DNA of 12,196 bases. Origin: Desulfocapsa sp. (GTDB lineage Bacteria > Desulfobacterota > Desulfobulbia > Desulfobulbales > Desulfocapsaceae). Positions 1-5,890 of the stretch are shown piece after piece. Both the position numbers and the translations under genes were made by a program. The notes under the pieces are model-generated. The model saw nothing but the letters and a program-made list of their open reading frames with translations. It did no database searches and was not told where the DNA came from. Position 1 is the stretch's first letter. The number at the start of each line of letters is the position of its first letter. Location: positions 1-12,196 of the forward strand of contig JAOZLM010000037.1 of NCBI GenBank assembly GCA_029934815.1, written 5' to 3'.

Positions 1-2
1 CT

Positions 3-857
3 ATGCTTGAATCGTTGATCGCCACCATTAACGCCTGGTTCGGTGAAGATATAGCGGCAAAGCTTGCCTATATCACCAACGGTAAACATCTGGCCTGGTA
101 TGCCAGTGTACGTTTTACACTAATTGCAGCATTTGGCAGTGCTGCCTTTGCTGTTTTTTTCGGCTTAATTGGTGCAGCTCTTAAACAAGCCTCGTTTTTT
201 CCATTCAGATGGATCGGCAATTTTTACACCACCATAGTTCGTGGCGTACCAGATCTCCTCTTTATCCTGTTTTTCCCTCTGGCCTTTGAACAGACCGTTG
301 AATATTTTGCGGCTCGTATCAAATGCAGTGCTGAGGTTATAGCAGCTGCCACAAGCTGGCCACCCTGCCCTGAGGCACAGTGGTTACTGAGTACCAATGA
401 TTACCTTTTTATGGCCTGTCTCTCTTTGGGTATTGTTTACGGAGCGTTTGCTGCCAATGTTATTCACGGTGCCATGCAGGCAGTTTCTAAAGGCCAGCTC
501 GAAGCAGCCTCAGCGTATGGATTTTCCCCCAGACAGGTTTTCTGGAAATTCAAAGTGCGTCAGATGTGGGTGTATGCCCTGCCAGGACTATCTAATGTTT
601 GGATATTACTAATAAAAGCGACATCTTTTTTATCCCTTCTGCAAATTGCGGATATTGTCACATGGGCCGGACGCCTTGGCGGAGCTAATTACTTCCCTCG
701 AATGGGTCTTATCCATCCTGACTGGCGCTGGAAATACTATCTGGTTTTATTTGTATTTTTTATCCTGCTCACTATGATTTCAGAACGTTTTTTTGAAGTA
801 CTGCAAAAACGTGCAAGCCGTGGAATGGCACTGGCGGGGGCAAAAGACGATGCTTGA
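3..857 (+). CDS. Polar amino acid ABC transporter permease (first of three)
   Basis: Inner-membrane permease subunit of a HisM/GlnP-type amino acid importer, 284 residues. The permease signature is visible: RGVPDLL at about residues 80-86 and the EAA loop that contacts the ATPase, starting at E167 (EAASAYG) with a downstream proline in ALPGLSN. Hydrophobic stretches lie at about 36-60, 80-97, 135-157, 190-215 and 244-262. Compared with the second permease it has an extra polar loop at about 98-130 with two cysteines (C108, C122) that could face the periplasm and pair; that is inference. The ATG lies only 2 nt inside the window, so a start further upstream and the ribosome binding site cannot be judged. 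Its stop overlaps the next permease by 8 nt, so the two probably form a translationally coupled heterodimer pair. The substrate cannot be read from sequence. Confidence 0.9.
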   Translation: MLESLIATINAWFGEDIAAKLAYITNGKHLAWYASVRFTLIAAFGSAAFAVFFGLIGAALKQASFFPFRWIGNFYTTIVRGVPDLLFILFFPLAFEQTVEYFAARIKCSAEVIAAATSWPPCPEAQWLLSTNDYLFMACLSLGIVYGAFAANVIHGAMQAVSKGQLEAASAYGFSPRQVFWKFKVRQMWVYALPGLSNVWILLIKATSFLSLLQIADIVTWAGRLGGANYFPRMGLIHPDWRWKYYLVLFVFFILLTMISERFFEVLQKRASRGMALAGAKDDA

Positions 858-1608
858 ATCCTTGTTGCAGACAGCTTTTTTCCAGGATATTGTGACCCTT
901 GCAAAGCCTGCTTTATTTAATTTGTATTTTGCCGTGGTCTCCATTCCCTTTGGTTTTCCTCTGGCCATACTCTTTGCAGTAGGAAAAGGAAGCAGCAATA
1001 AAATCATATCCTTATTTTCACGTGGATTTATTTATGCCTTTCGTGGCTCCCCACTGTTTATCCAGTTTTTTATGTTTTACTCCATAATGCTGGCATTAAA
1101 CAAACCCCTCTGGAAACCTTTAGGAGTAGACGATTTCGTGCTGCATCCTTTATTTCTAGGGCCCCTTGTGCTGGTACTAAACACCTGCGCCTACAGTGCT
1201 GAAATATTCTATGGCGCACTCAAATCCACACCAAAAGGTGAGGTTGAAGCGGCACAAGCCATGGGTATGAGCCCCTGGAATGTTTTCCGTAAAGTTACCT
1301 GGCCCAATATGCTCCGTCTGGCATGGCCAGCATATACTAATGAAATGGTATTCCTGTTTCACGCAACATCAATTGTTTATTTCACCTTGCCCGTTATCGA
1401 CGAACAAAAAGATTTGATGAACAAGGCCGGTGAATTATTTGAAAAAGACTACAATCTGTTCCTGCATTTTACCGTTGCGGGTCTCTATTTCCTGTCCATC
1501 TCCATGGTTCTCTTCTGGCTGGCCGGACTCGTTCAAAAACGTCTGAATAAACATATTACCGGTGCCAAAACACTTTCCTTCAGGCTCTTTCCCCGTTCAA
1601 ACAGCTGA
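850..1608 (+). CDS. Polar amino acid ABC transporter permease (second of three)
   Basis: Inner-membrane permease, 252 residues, HisQ/HisM-like. It shows RGSPLFIQFF at about 65-74 and the EAA loop at E133 (EAAQAMGMSP) followed by the expected proline in LAWPAY. The start at 850 is chosen over an in-frame ATG at 793 because it matches the permease N-terminus (MLESLLQ), gives normal family length, and produces an 8-nt overlap with the preceding stop (ATGCTTGA), typical of coupled translation. The opening 11 bases of this gene are identical to those of the preceding permease gene, and both proteins begin MLESL, which may hint at ancient duplication or may be chance. It is followed by a 124-nt gap with a hairpin before the binding-protein gene. 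Confidence 0.92.
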   Translation: MLESLLQTAFFQDIVTLAKPALFNLYFAVVSIPFGFPLAILFAVGKGSSNKIISLFSRGFIYAFRGSPLFIQFFMFYSIMLALNKPLWKPLGVDDFVLHPLFLGPLVLVLNTCAYSAEIFYGALKSTPKGEVEAAQAMGMSPWNVFRKVTWPNMLRLAWPAYTNEMVFLFHATSIVYFTLPVIDEQKDLMNKAGELFEKDYNLFLHFTVAGLYFLSISMVLFWLAGLVQKRLNKHITGAKTLSFRLFPRSNS

Positions 1609-1680
1609 ATCCCCGCAAGCCTGAGAATATCTTCCATTGCCATTCATAATGATTTTTGCTACAAGGGTGGTACTTAGGAA

Positions 1681-1704
1681 GTCATCAGGCTACCGCCTGA
1701 TGGC
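1681..1704 (+). promoter_or_regulatory. Hairpin between second permease and binding-protein gene
   Basis: A perfect 8-bp inverted repeat at 1683-1690 and 1695-1702 with loop TACC extends to 10 pairs if a U-G and a G-C pair are added outside. No U-run follows directly, so it is a poor intrinsic terminator. An mRNA-processing or stabilising element that helps the binding protein be made in excess over the permeases is a reasonable alternative. An upstream GGTGGTA at 1666-1672 could pair with TACCGCC at 1691-1697 in a competing fold. The function is inferred. Confidence 0.5.
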
Positions 1705-1718
1705 CGTTATTTATTATT

Positions 1719-1726
1719 AGGAGAAG
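1719..1726 (+). promoter_or_regulatory. Strong Shine-Dalgarno site of the binding-protein gene
   Basis: AGGAGAAG lies about 6 nt before the ATG at 1733. It is the best ribosome binding site in this operon and fits the high level of translation usually needed for periplasmic binding proteins. It also fixes the start codon. Confidence 0.75.
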
Positions 1727-1732
1727 AATAAA

Positions 1733-2563
1733 ATGAAGAAAGCGATAGTGGCTCTATTACTGAGCACCACCATGCTCTGTGCAGGTCTGGTTTCCATGGC
1801 AACAGCCAGTGATATTAACCTTGCCAAGACATCCACCCTTGAGCAAATCCTCAAGCGCGGCGAAATCCGCATTGGTTTTGATGTTGGGTACGTTCCTTTT
1901 GAGATGTCCGATAAAAAAGGAAATTATGTCGGATTCGATATCGATATGGCTAAAATGATGGCTCGTGCCATGGGCGTAAAATTTGTTCCGGTAAACACCG
2001 CATGGGATGGTATTATCCCGGCTCTTGTTACCGAGAAACTTGATATCATCGTAGCGGGTATGACCATCACCCAGGAACGTAATCTCAAGGTAAACTTTGC
2101 TGATCCCTACATCATCGTTGGTCAGACCGTTATTTTAAACGGCAAACACAAAGACAGTGTAAAAACCTATAAAGATCTTAACGATCCAAAATTCACCATC
2201 ACTTCCAAACTTGGAACCACCGGTGAAATGGCCGTTAAACGTCTGTTGCCAAAAGCCACATACAAATCTTTTGAAGATGCAACCGAAGCAGCTCTTGAAG
2301 TTGCCGGTGGTCGTGCAGATGCCTTTATTTACGACCTTCCTACCTGTGCTGCTTTTCAGGCACGTCAGGGTGACAAAGCGAATACCGTATTTCTTGATGA
2401 ACCTTTCACCTACGAGCCTCTTGCATTTGCCATTCGTAAAGGGGATCCTGATTTCCTGAACTGGTTAAACAACTTCCTTCGTCAGATCAAACACGACGGA
2501 CGCTATGACAAGATGTACAACAAATGGATGCGTGGTTCTGACTGGTTGAAACTGGTTGAATAG
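1733..2563 (+). CDS. Periplasmic amino acid-binding protein (SBP_bac_3 family)
   Basis: Solute receptor of the importer, 276 residues. The N-terminus is a Sec signal peptide: KK at 2-3, hydrophobic 4-21, likely cleavage after the ATA or ATAS around residues 25-26. A cysteine at 16 is not in a good lipobox, so a soluble periplasmic protein is favoured over a lipoprotein. The mature part has the family pattern: LEQILKRGEIRIGFD start, GFDIDMAKMMA at about 68-77, WDGIIPALVTEKLDII at 91-106, and AGMTITQER at 108-116, whose R116 is the usual ligand-carboxylate contact. KLGTTGE lies at 159-165, and D201 in FIYDLPT is the usual alpha-amino contact. These residues argue for an alpha-amino acid ligand, with the side chain undetermined. 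It is preceded by a hairpin and followed by a strong terminator-like hairpin. Confidence 0.93.
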   Translation: MKKAIVALLLSTTMLCAGLVSMATASDINLAKTSTLEQILKRGEIRIGFDVGYVPFEMSDKKGNYVGFDIDMAKMMARAMGVKFVPVNTAWDGIIPALVTEKLDIIVAGMTITQERNLKVNFADPYIIVGQTVILNGKHKDSVKTYKDLNDPKFTITSKLGTTGEMAVKRLLPKATYKSFEDATEAALEVAGGRADAFIYDLPTCAAFQARQGDKANTVFLDEPFTYEPLAFAIRKGDPDFLNWLNNFLRQIKHDGRYDKMYNKWMRGSDWLKLVE

Positions 2564-2582
2564 AGTCGCCTACTTTGTATAA

Positions 2583-2630
2583 AAATGAGCCGGTGGAATC
2601 ATACAGATTCCACCGGCTCATTTGCTTTTA
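2583..2630 (+). terminator. Terminator-like 18-bp hairpin after the binding-protein gene
   Basis: Positions 2583-2600 and 2606-2623 are perfect reverse complements, closing a 5-nt loop (ATACA), and are followed by a short T-rich tail (GCTTTTA). The stem sits 20 nt past the binding-protein stop and ends 26 nt before the third permease ATG. It most likely acts as a partial intrinsic terminator or 3' stabiliser that sets expression of the permease and ATPase genes below that of the binding protein. A complete stop is unlikely, as no clear promoter is visible before the next gene. Confidence 0.7.
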
Positions 2631-2648
2631 ACCCATGGACAAATTCCT

Positions 2649-3644
2649 ATGGAAGACCAATTAACTCCCCGCCAGACCCGTTTCTGGTCCGGTGCCTACT
2701 TTGTGATCATTATTGCTCTCGTTGGTGGTTTTATACTGGCCACCTCCCAGATCACCTACAACTGGCGCTGGTCTGTCGTACCCAGCTATTTTCTTATTCA
2801 CGAAACTGTCGAGATACGTGCTGAGATTGATGGTGACGTTACAAGTATCAAACAAACTGATCAGCAGACGACAATTGCACTAACAGCAGCTGACGGAAGC
2901 AGTGAATCCTATGTAGTGCCAAAGGGTGATATCCTGGTAAGTGAAATGGATATGATCTTTTCAGGCGATGCCTTAGGCAGCTATAAAGAATGGCAGGCCG
3001 GGCTACTACTGCTTGGCATGATAACGACTGTAAAAGTCAGTATCTATGCCATCGTTATTGGAATTCTCCTTGGAATATGGGGTGGAGTGGCACGAATTTC
3101 TGCCAATCCCGCCTCCAGATGGCTTGCCTATACCTATGTGGAACTAATCCGCGGTACACCGCTATTGGTTCAGATTTTTATCTGGTATTATATCGGCTCC
3201 ACCCTGATGAATCAGCTTCTGGCACAATCGATTGGGTTTGAAATCCCTGCTCTCTGGTATGGGGTTATTGCACTGGCCACCTTTACCGGTGCTTATGTTA
3301 CTGAAATTGTCCGGTCAGGTATCCAATCTATCAACCTTGGGCAAACAGAGGCTGCACGCTCCCTTGGAATGAGTCATTTTCAGTCCCTGCGCTATATCAT
3401 TATGCCCCAGGCCATGCGTCGTATACTGCCTCCTCTTGCCGGTCAGTTTATCAGCCTGATTAAGGATTCCTCACTTTTGGGCATTATCGCCGTGCGTGAG
3501 TTAACCAAAGCGACCCGGGAAGCGGTTACCACCAGTTTTGCTTCATTTGAACTCTTTTTTACCTGTGCAGCACTATATCTGGTCATCACTTTTACGCTTT
3601 CTCTGTTTGTACAGTATCTGGAAAAAAGGATGGGAACCACATGA
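2649..3644 (+). CDS. Polar amino acid ABC transporter permease with extracytoplasmic insert (third of three)
   Basis: GlnP/HisM-type inner-membrane permease, 331 residues, longer than the usual 220-250. The core, from about residue 118, has TM helices, RGTPLLVQIF at 168-177, and the EAA loop at E234 (EAARSLGMSH) with PP at 261-262. In front of it lie an extra membrane helix (about 14-34) and a polar, beta-rich segment of about 60 residues (50-112) that should face the periplasm. An in-frame TTG at 2622 lies inside the upstream hairpin, so the ATG at 2649 is preferred, with only a weak GGA about 9 nt upstream. The stop overlaps the ATPase start as ATGA, so the two are coupled. It probably works with the ATPase and binding protein of this operon. 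Whether it pairs with itself or with one of the two upstream permeases is not visible. Confidence 0.9.
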   Translation: MEDQLTPRQTRFWSGAYFVIIIALVGGFILATSQITYNWRWSVVPSYFLIHETVEIRAEIDGDVTSIKQTDQQTTIALTAADGSSESYVVPKGDILVSEMDMIFSGDALGSYKEWQAGLLLLGMITTVKVSIYAIVIGILLGIWGGVARISANPASRWLAYTYVELIRGTPLLVQIFIWYYIGSTLMNQLLAQSIGFEIPALWYGVIALATFTGAYVTEIVRSGIQSINLGQTEAARSLGMSHFQSLRYIIMPQAMRRILPPLAGQFISLIKDSSLLGIIAVRELTKATREAVTTSFASFELFFTCAALYLVITFTLSLFVQYLEKRMGTT

Positions 3645-4372
3645 TTGATGTACAAAATATCAGTAAGATTTTTTACACACCCCACGAAATTCATGCACTG
3701 ACAGATGTAACTGCCCATATTGATGCCGGAGAAGTTGTGGTAGTAATCGGCCCCTCAGGATCCGGGAAATCCACATTCCTGCGCTGTCTCAATCATCTCG
3801 AAACAGCAAATGTCGGCCGGATTTTAATAGATGGTGTGGATATTCTCGACCCTAATACCGATATTGATAAAATCCGGGCCGAAGTGGGAATGGTCTTTCA
3901 GGCCTTCAATCTCTTTCCCCATAAAACTGTTGAAGAAAACGTAACTCTTGCTCAACGGGTGGTACGTAAACGTTCTTCCGAGGAAGCGGAAGAAAGAACC
4001 AGAGCACTGCTTACAAAAGTTGGAATTCTCGATAAAGCAAAAGTTTATCCGGCACAGCTTTCAGGTGGCCAGCAGCAGCGTGTGGCTATCGCCCGTGCGC
4101 TTGCAATGGATCCTAAAATCATGCTGTTTGATGAACCCACATCAGCCCTTGATCCTGAGATGATCGGTGAAGTACTGGATGTTATGAAGACCCTTGCCAA
4201 GGAAGGAATGACCATGGTTGTGGTTACCCACGAAATGGGTTTTGCAAGAGAGGTTGCTGATCGGGTGATCTTTATGGATGGTGGCAAAATTGTAGAAGTT
4301 GGCTCTCCGGAACACTTCTTCACCAATCCCTCCCATGACCGTACAAAGCTCTTTCTTAATCAGATTTTGTGA
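3641..4372 (+). CDS. Amino acid ABC transporter ATP-binding protein (GlnQ/HisP type)
   Basis: Cytoplasmic ATPase that powers the importer, 243 residues, the normal family length. All nucleotide-binding motifs are intact: Walker A GPSGSGKS at 37-44, Q-loop glutamine Q87 in VFQAFNLFPH, signature LSGGQQQR at 140-147, Walker B IMLFDEP at 160-166 with catalytic E165, D-loop SALD, and switch histidine H197 in VVTHEMG. Sequence style (FQAFNLFPHKTVEENV, LDPEMIGEVL) is that of the polar amino acid uptake subfamily. It starts inside the permease stop (ATGA) and ends inside the start of the hydrolase (GTGA), so all three should be translated together. As the only ATPase in this operon, it presumably serves all three permeases. 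Confidence 0.96.
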   Translation: MIDVQNISKIFYTPHEIHALTDVTAHIDAGEVVVVIGPSGSGKSTFLRCLNHLETANVGRILIDGVDILDPNTDIDKIRAEVGMVFQAFNLFPHKTVEENVTLAQRVVRKRSSEEAEERTRALLTKVGILDKAKVYPAQLSGGQQQRVAIARALAMDPKIMLFDEPTSALDPEMIGEVLDVMKTLAKEGMTMVVVTHEMGFAREVADRVIFMDGGKIVEVGSPEHFFTNPSHDRTKLFLNQIL

Positions 4373-5172
4373 TTATAGATTTTCATACCCATGCTTTTCC
4401 GGATGCGGTGGCTGCAACAGCCATCCCCACACTTGAAAAAGTCGGGAATATAACTGCGTATACCGCCGGAACTGTTGATGCTCTGCTTGAATCCATGGAT
4501 AGAGCCGGTATAGGGAAAAGTGTTATTTGTTCCATTGCCACACGCCCTGAACAGTTTGAGACAATCCTAAGCTGGTCACACAAGGTTAAATCTTCGCGTA
4601 TTATTCCTCTTCCCTCCATCCACCCGAACGACCCTGACTGTGTAAAACACGTTTACCGTATAAAAGAAGAAGGGTTTGCAGGTATTAAAATGCACCCCTA
4701 CTATCAGGATTATTTTCTGGCTGACGAAAAACTATCTCCATTTTATGATGCTGTCAGTGACAGTGGCTTACTTCTGGTGGCGCATTGCGGTTTTGATATA
4801 GGATTTCCCCGCACTCGTTGTGCCGATCCTGCCCAGATTATGCAACTCATTACGAATTTTCCAAAACTTCGATTTGTGGCTACACATTTTGGCGGCTGGC
4901 AATTGTGGGATGAGGTGGAAGAGATGCTTATCGGCAAAGAAATATTTATGGAAATCTCCTTTGCACTCAAGTATCTTTCTAAAGAACAGATTTGCCGAAT
5001 GCTCAACAATCATCCTCGGGAATATCTGCTCTTTGGCAGCGACTCTCCCTGGGATGATCAAAGTGCAAATTTACAGGCACTTGCAGACTTATCATTGGAT
5101 GCAGAACTTTTTACAGCAATAACAGAAACAAACGCACAAAAACTCTTATGGACGATAACATCCCAAACATAG
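4369..5172 (+). CDS. Metal-dependent hydrolase, amidohydrolase-2 / ACMSD-like family
   Basis: Predicted cytoplasmic TIM-barrel metal hydrolase or decarboxylase of 267 residues. Visible family marks are DFHTH at 4-8 (H6 and H8 as metal ligands), GIKMHP at 105-110, H139 in LVAHCG, H173 in VATHFGGW, and D225 in LLFGSDSPW, the usual catalytic aspartate near the C-terminus. It begins with GTG, overlapping the ATPase stop by 4 nt. The metal-binding strand starts at once, so no later start is possible. No signal peptide is seen. Placement inside an amino acid importer operon suggests it acts on the imported compound or a product of it, but family members hydrolyse or decarboxylate very different substrates. 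A TatD-like role is less likely, as the overall pattern fits amidohydrolase-2 better. The reaction is unknown. Confidence 0.82.
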   Translation: MIIDFHTHAFPDAVAATAIPTLEKVGNITAYTAGTVDALLESMDRAGIGKSVICSIATRPEQFETILSWSHKVKSSRIIPLPSIHPNDPDCVKHVYRIKEEGFAGIKMHPYYQDYFLADEKLSPFYDAVSDSGLLLVAHCGFDIGFPRTRCADPAQIMQLITNFPKLRFVATHFGGWQLWDEVEEMLIGKEIFMEISFALKYLSKEQICRMLNNHPREYLLFGSDSPWDDQSANLQALADLSLDAELFTAITETNAQKLLWTITSQT

Positions 5173-5522
5173 CTAAGCGAATCTGTGATTCATGCGGCAA
5201 ACCACTGCCTGATGGTGAGCTGTTTTATCATTGCCGTACAGAGCTGGTGGCTGCCAAAGATGCGACCATTCCGAATCTGAAAAATCCGGACAGGCTCATC
5301 GCCCAGGCCTTATCTGAAATTGCCGGAAAAGAAGAGAGTGAGTTGCTGGATGATATCTATCAGGAGCTTATTCTGCAGCTTTGTCCCGATTGCAGGATGG
5401 AGTTTCTTAAACTGATTCATGCGCTGCTCAATAAAGGATGTAAGAACTGTCCTAATTGTCCTCCTCCTGTTAAGAAACAGGGGAAATTACTACAATTCCC
5501 CCCCAAAGACGAAGACAAATAA
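5148..5522 (+). CDS. Small cysteine-rich putative zinc-binding protein of unknown function
   Basis: I do not recognise this 124-residue protein. It has CDSC at 13-16, HC at 28-29, CPDC at 79-82 and a CKNCPNC cluster at 98-104, eight cysteines in all. The first and third pairs look like two halves of a zinc ribbon separated by a mainly helical acidic stretch (about 48-78). The C-terminus is a polar lysine/proline tail. No signal peptide or membrane helix is present, so a cytoplasmic metal- or Fe-S-binding protein is plausible. The ATG at 5148 lies 25 nt inside the hydrolase gene and has no clear Shine-Dalgarno, suggesting translational coupling as last gene of the operon. It ends 5 nt from the convergent thioredoxin-like gene. 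The cysteine pattern makes a spurious reading frame unlikely. Confidence 0.75.
   Translation: MDDNIPNIAKRICDSCGKPLPDGELFYHCRTELVAAKDATIPNLKNPDRLIAQALSEIAGKEESELLDDIYQELILQLCPDCRMEFLKLIHALLNKGCKNCPNCPPPVKKQGKLLQFPPKDEDK
5480..5501 (-). terminator. Candidate terminator of the rlmKL / thioredoxin-like unit
   Basis: Read on the minus strand, GGGGAATT, a 5-nt loop and AATTTCCCC form a hairpin with one bulged base, followed by TGTTTCTT, about 26 nt after the thioredoxin-like stop. The site lies within the 3' end of the convergent cysteine-rich gene, whose strand has an overlapping 8-bp hairpin (5464-5471 with 5476-5483). The tail is only moderately T-rich, so this is tentative. Confidence 0.3.
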
Positions 5523-5527
5523 AACGT

Positions 5528-5890
5528 TTAATTCTGTAACAATCCCACAAACTCATCGGCCAGCATAGCCAATGCCAGAGGATCCATTACCTCAACTTTT
5601 GAGAGAACTGCTTCACCGTTCAAAACAAGAGTCGTTCGTGGGTACCCATGGCCGCCAAGTTCGTTGGTAAGTGCTTCGTGGGCTTCTGATAAAAAGACCA
5701 GGCGCTCTTCCTGTACCATACACTGATAGACCACTATTCCAGCCTTTTCAATTTTCTCAATAAATGGAGGAAAATTAGGCTGCTGCCGTTCGGTACAATC
5801 GGGACACCAGGAGCTCACCAGATTAAGAACAAATGTTTCACCATTTCGTATTCGTGCCTGTAATTCTTCAGGGCTTTGCTCGATTAACAT
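5528..5890 (-). CDS. Thioredoxin-fold protein with CPDC motif
   Basis: Predicted 120-residue cytoplasmic thiol-disulfide protein. The fold is indicated by FVLNLVSSWCPDC, a beta strand running into a redox CXXC motif (CPDC in place of the CGPC of classical thioredoxins), and by GYPRTTLVLNG, where the proline matches the cis-proline loop and is followed by the strand and turn. No signal peptide is seen. The start at 5890 is chosen because its ATG shares a base with the rlmKL stop (TAATG) and the fold begins right after it; an in-frame ATG at 5914 would add eight residues and a 25-nt overlap. The CPDC dipeptide suggests a redox potential or partner unlike housekeeping thioredoxin. The role is unknown, and co-translation with an rRNA methyltransferase is the only contextual clue. 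Confidence 0.8.
   Translation of the reverse strand: MLIEQSPEELQARIRNGETFVLNLVSSWCPDCTERQQPNFPPFIEKIEKAGIVVYQCMVQEERLVFLSEAHEALTNELGGHGYPRTTLVLNGEAVLSKVEVMDPLALAMLADEFVGLLQN

Noticed and set aside
793..850. Longer start for the second permease at 793.
   Set aside because: The extra residues are the out-of-frame end of the first permease gene and do not resemble a permease N-terminus; the overlap start at 850 fits better.
1664..1673. AGGGTGGTAC matches the first ten bases of the conserved T-box antiterminator sequence.
   Set aside because: The rest of the T-box consensus is absent, only about 55 nt separate it from the preceding gene, leaving no room for a specifier stem, and no downstream complement forms a T-box terminator.
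1748..1780. Cysteine in the binding-protein signal peptide as a lipobox.
   Set aside because: The residues before it (Thr-Met-Leu) do not fit the lipobox, while a normal signal peptidase I site follows.
2622..2648. TTG start for the third permease.
   Set aside because: It lies within the 3' arm of the strong hairpin and has no ribosome binding site; the ATG at 2649 is a better choice.
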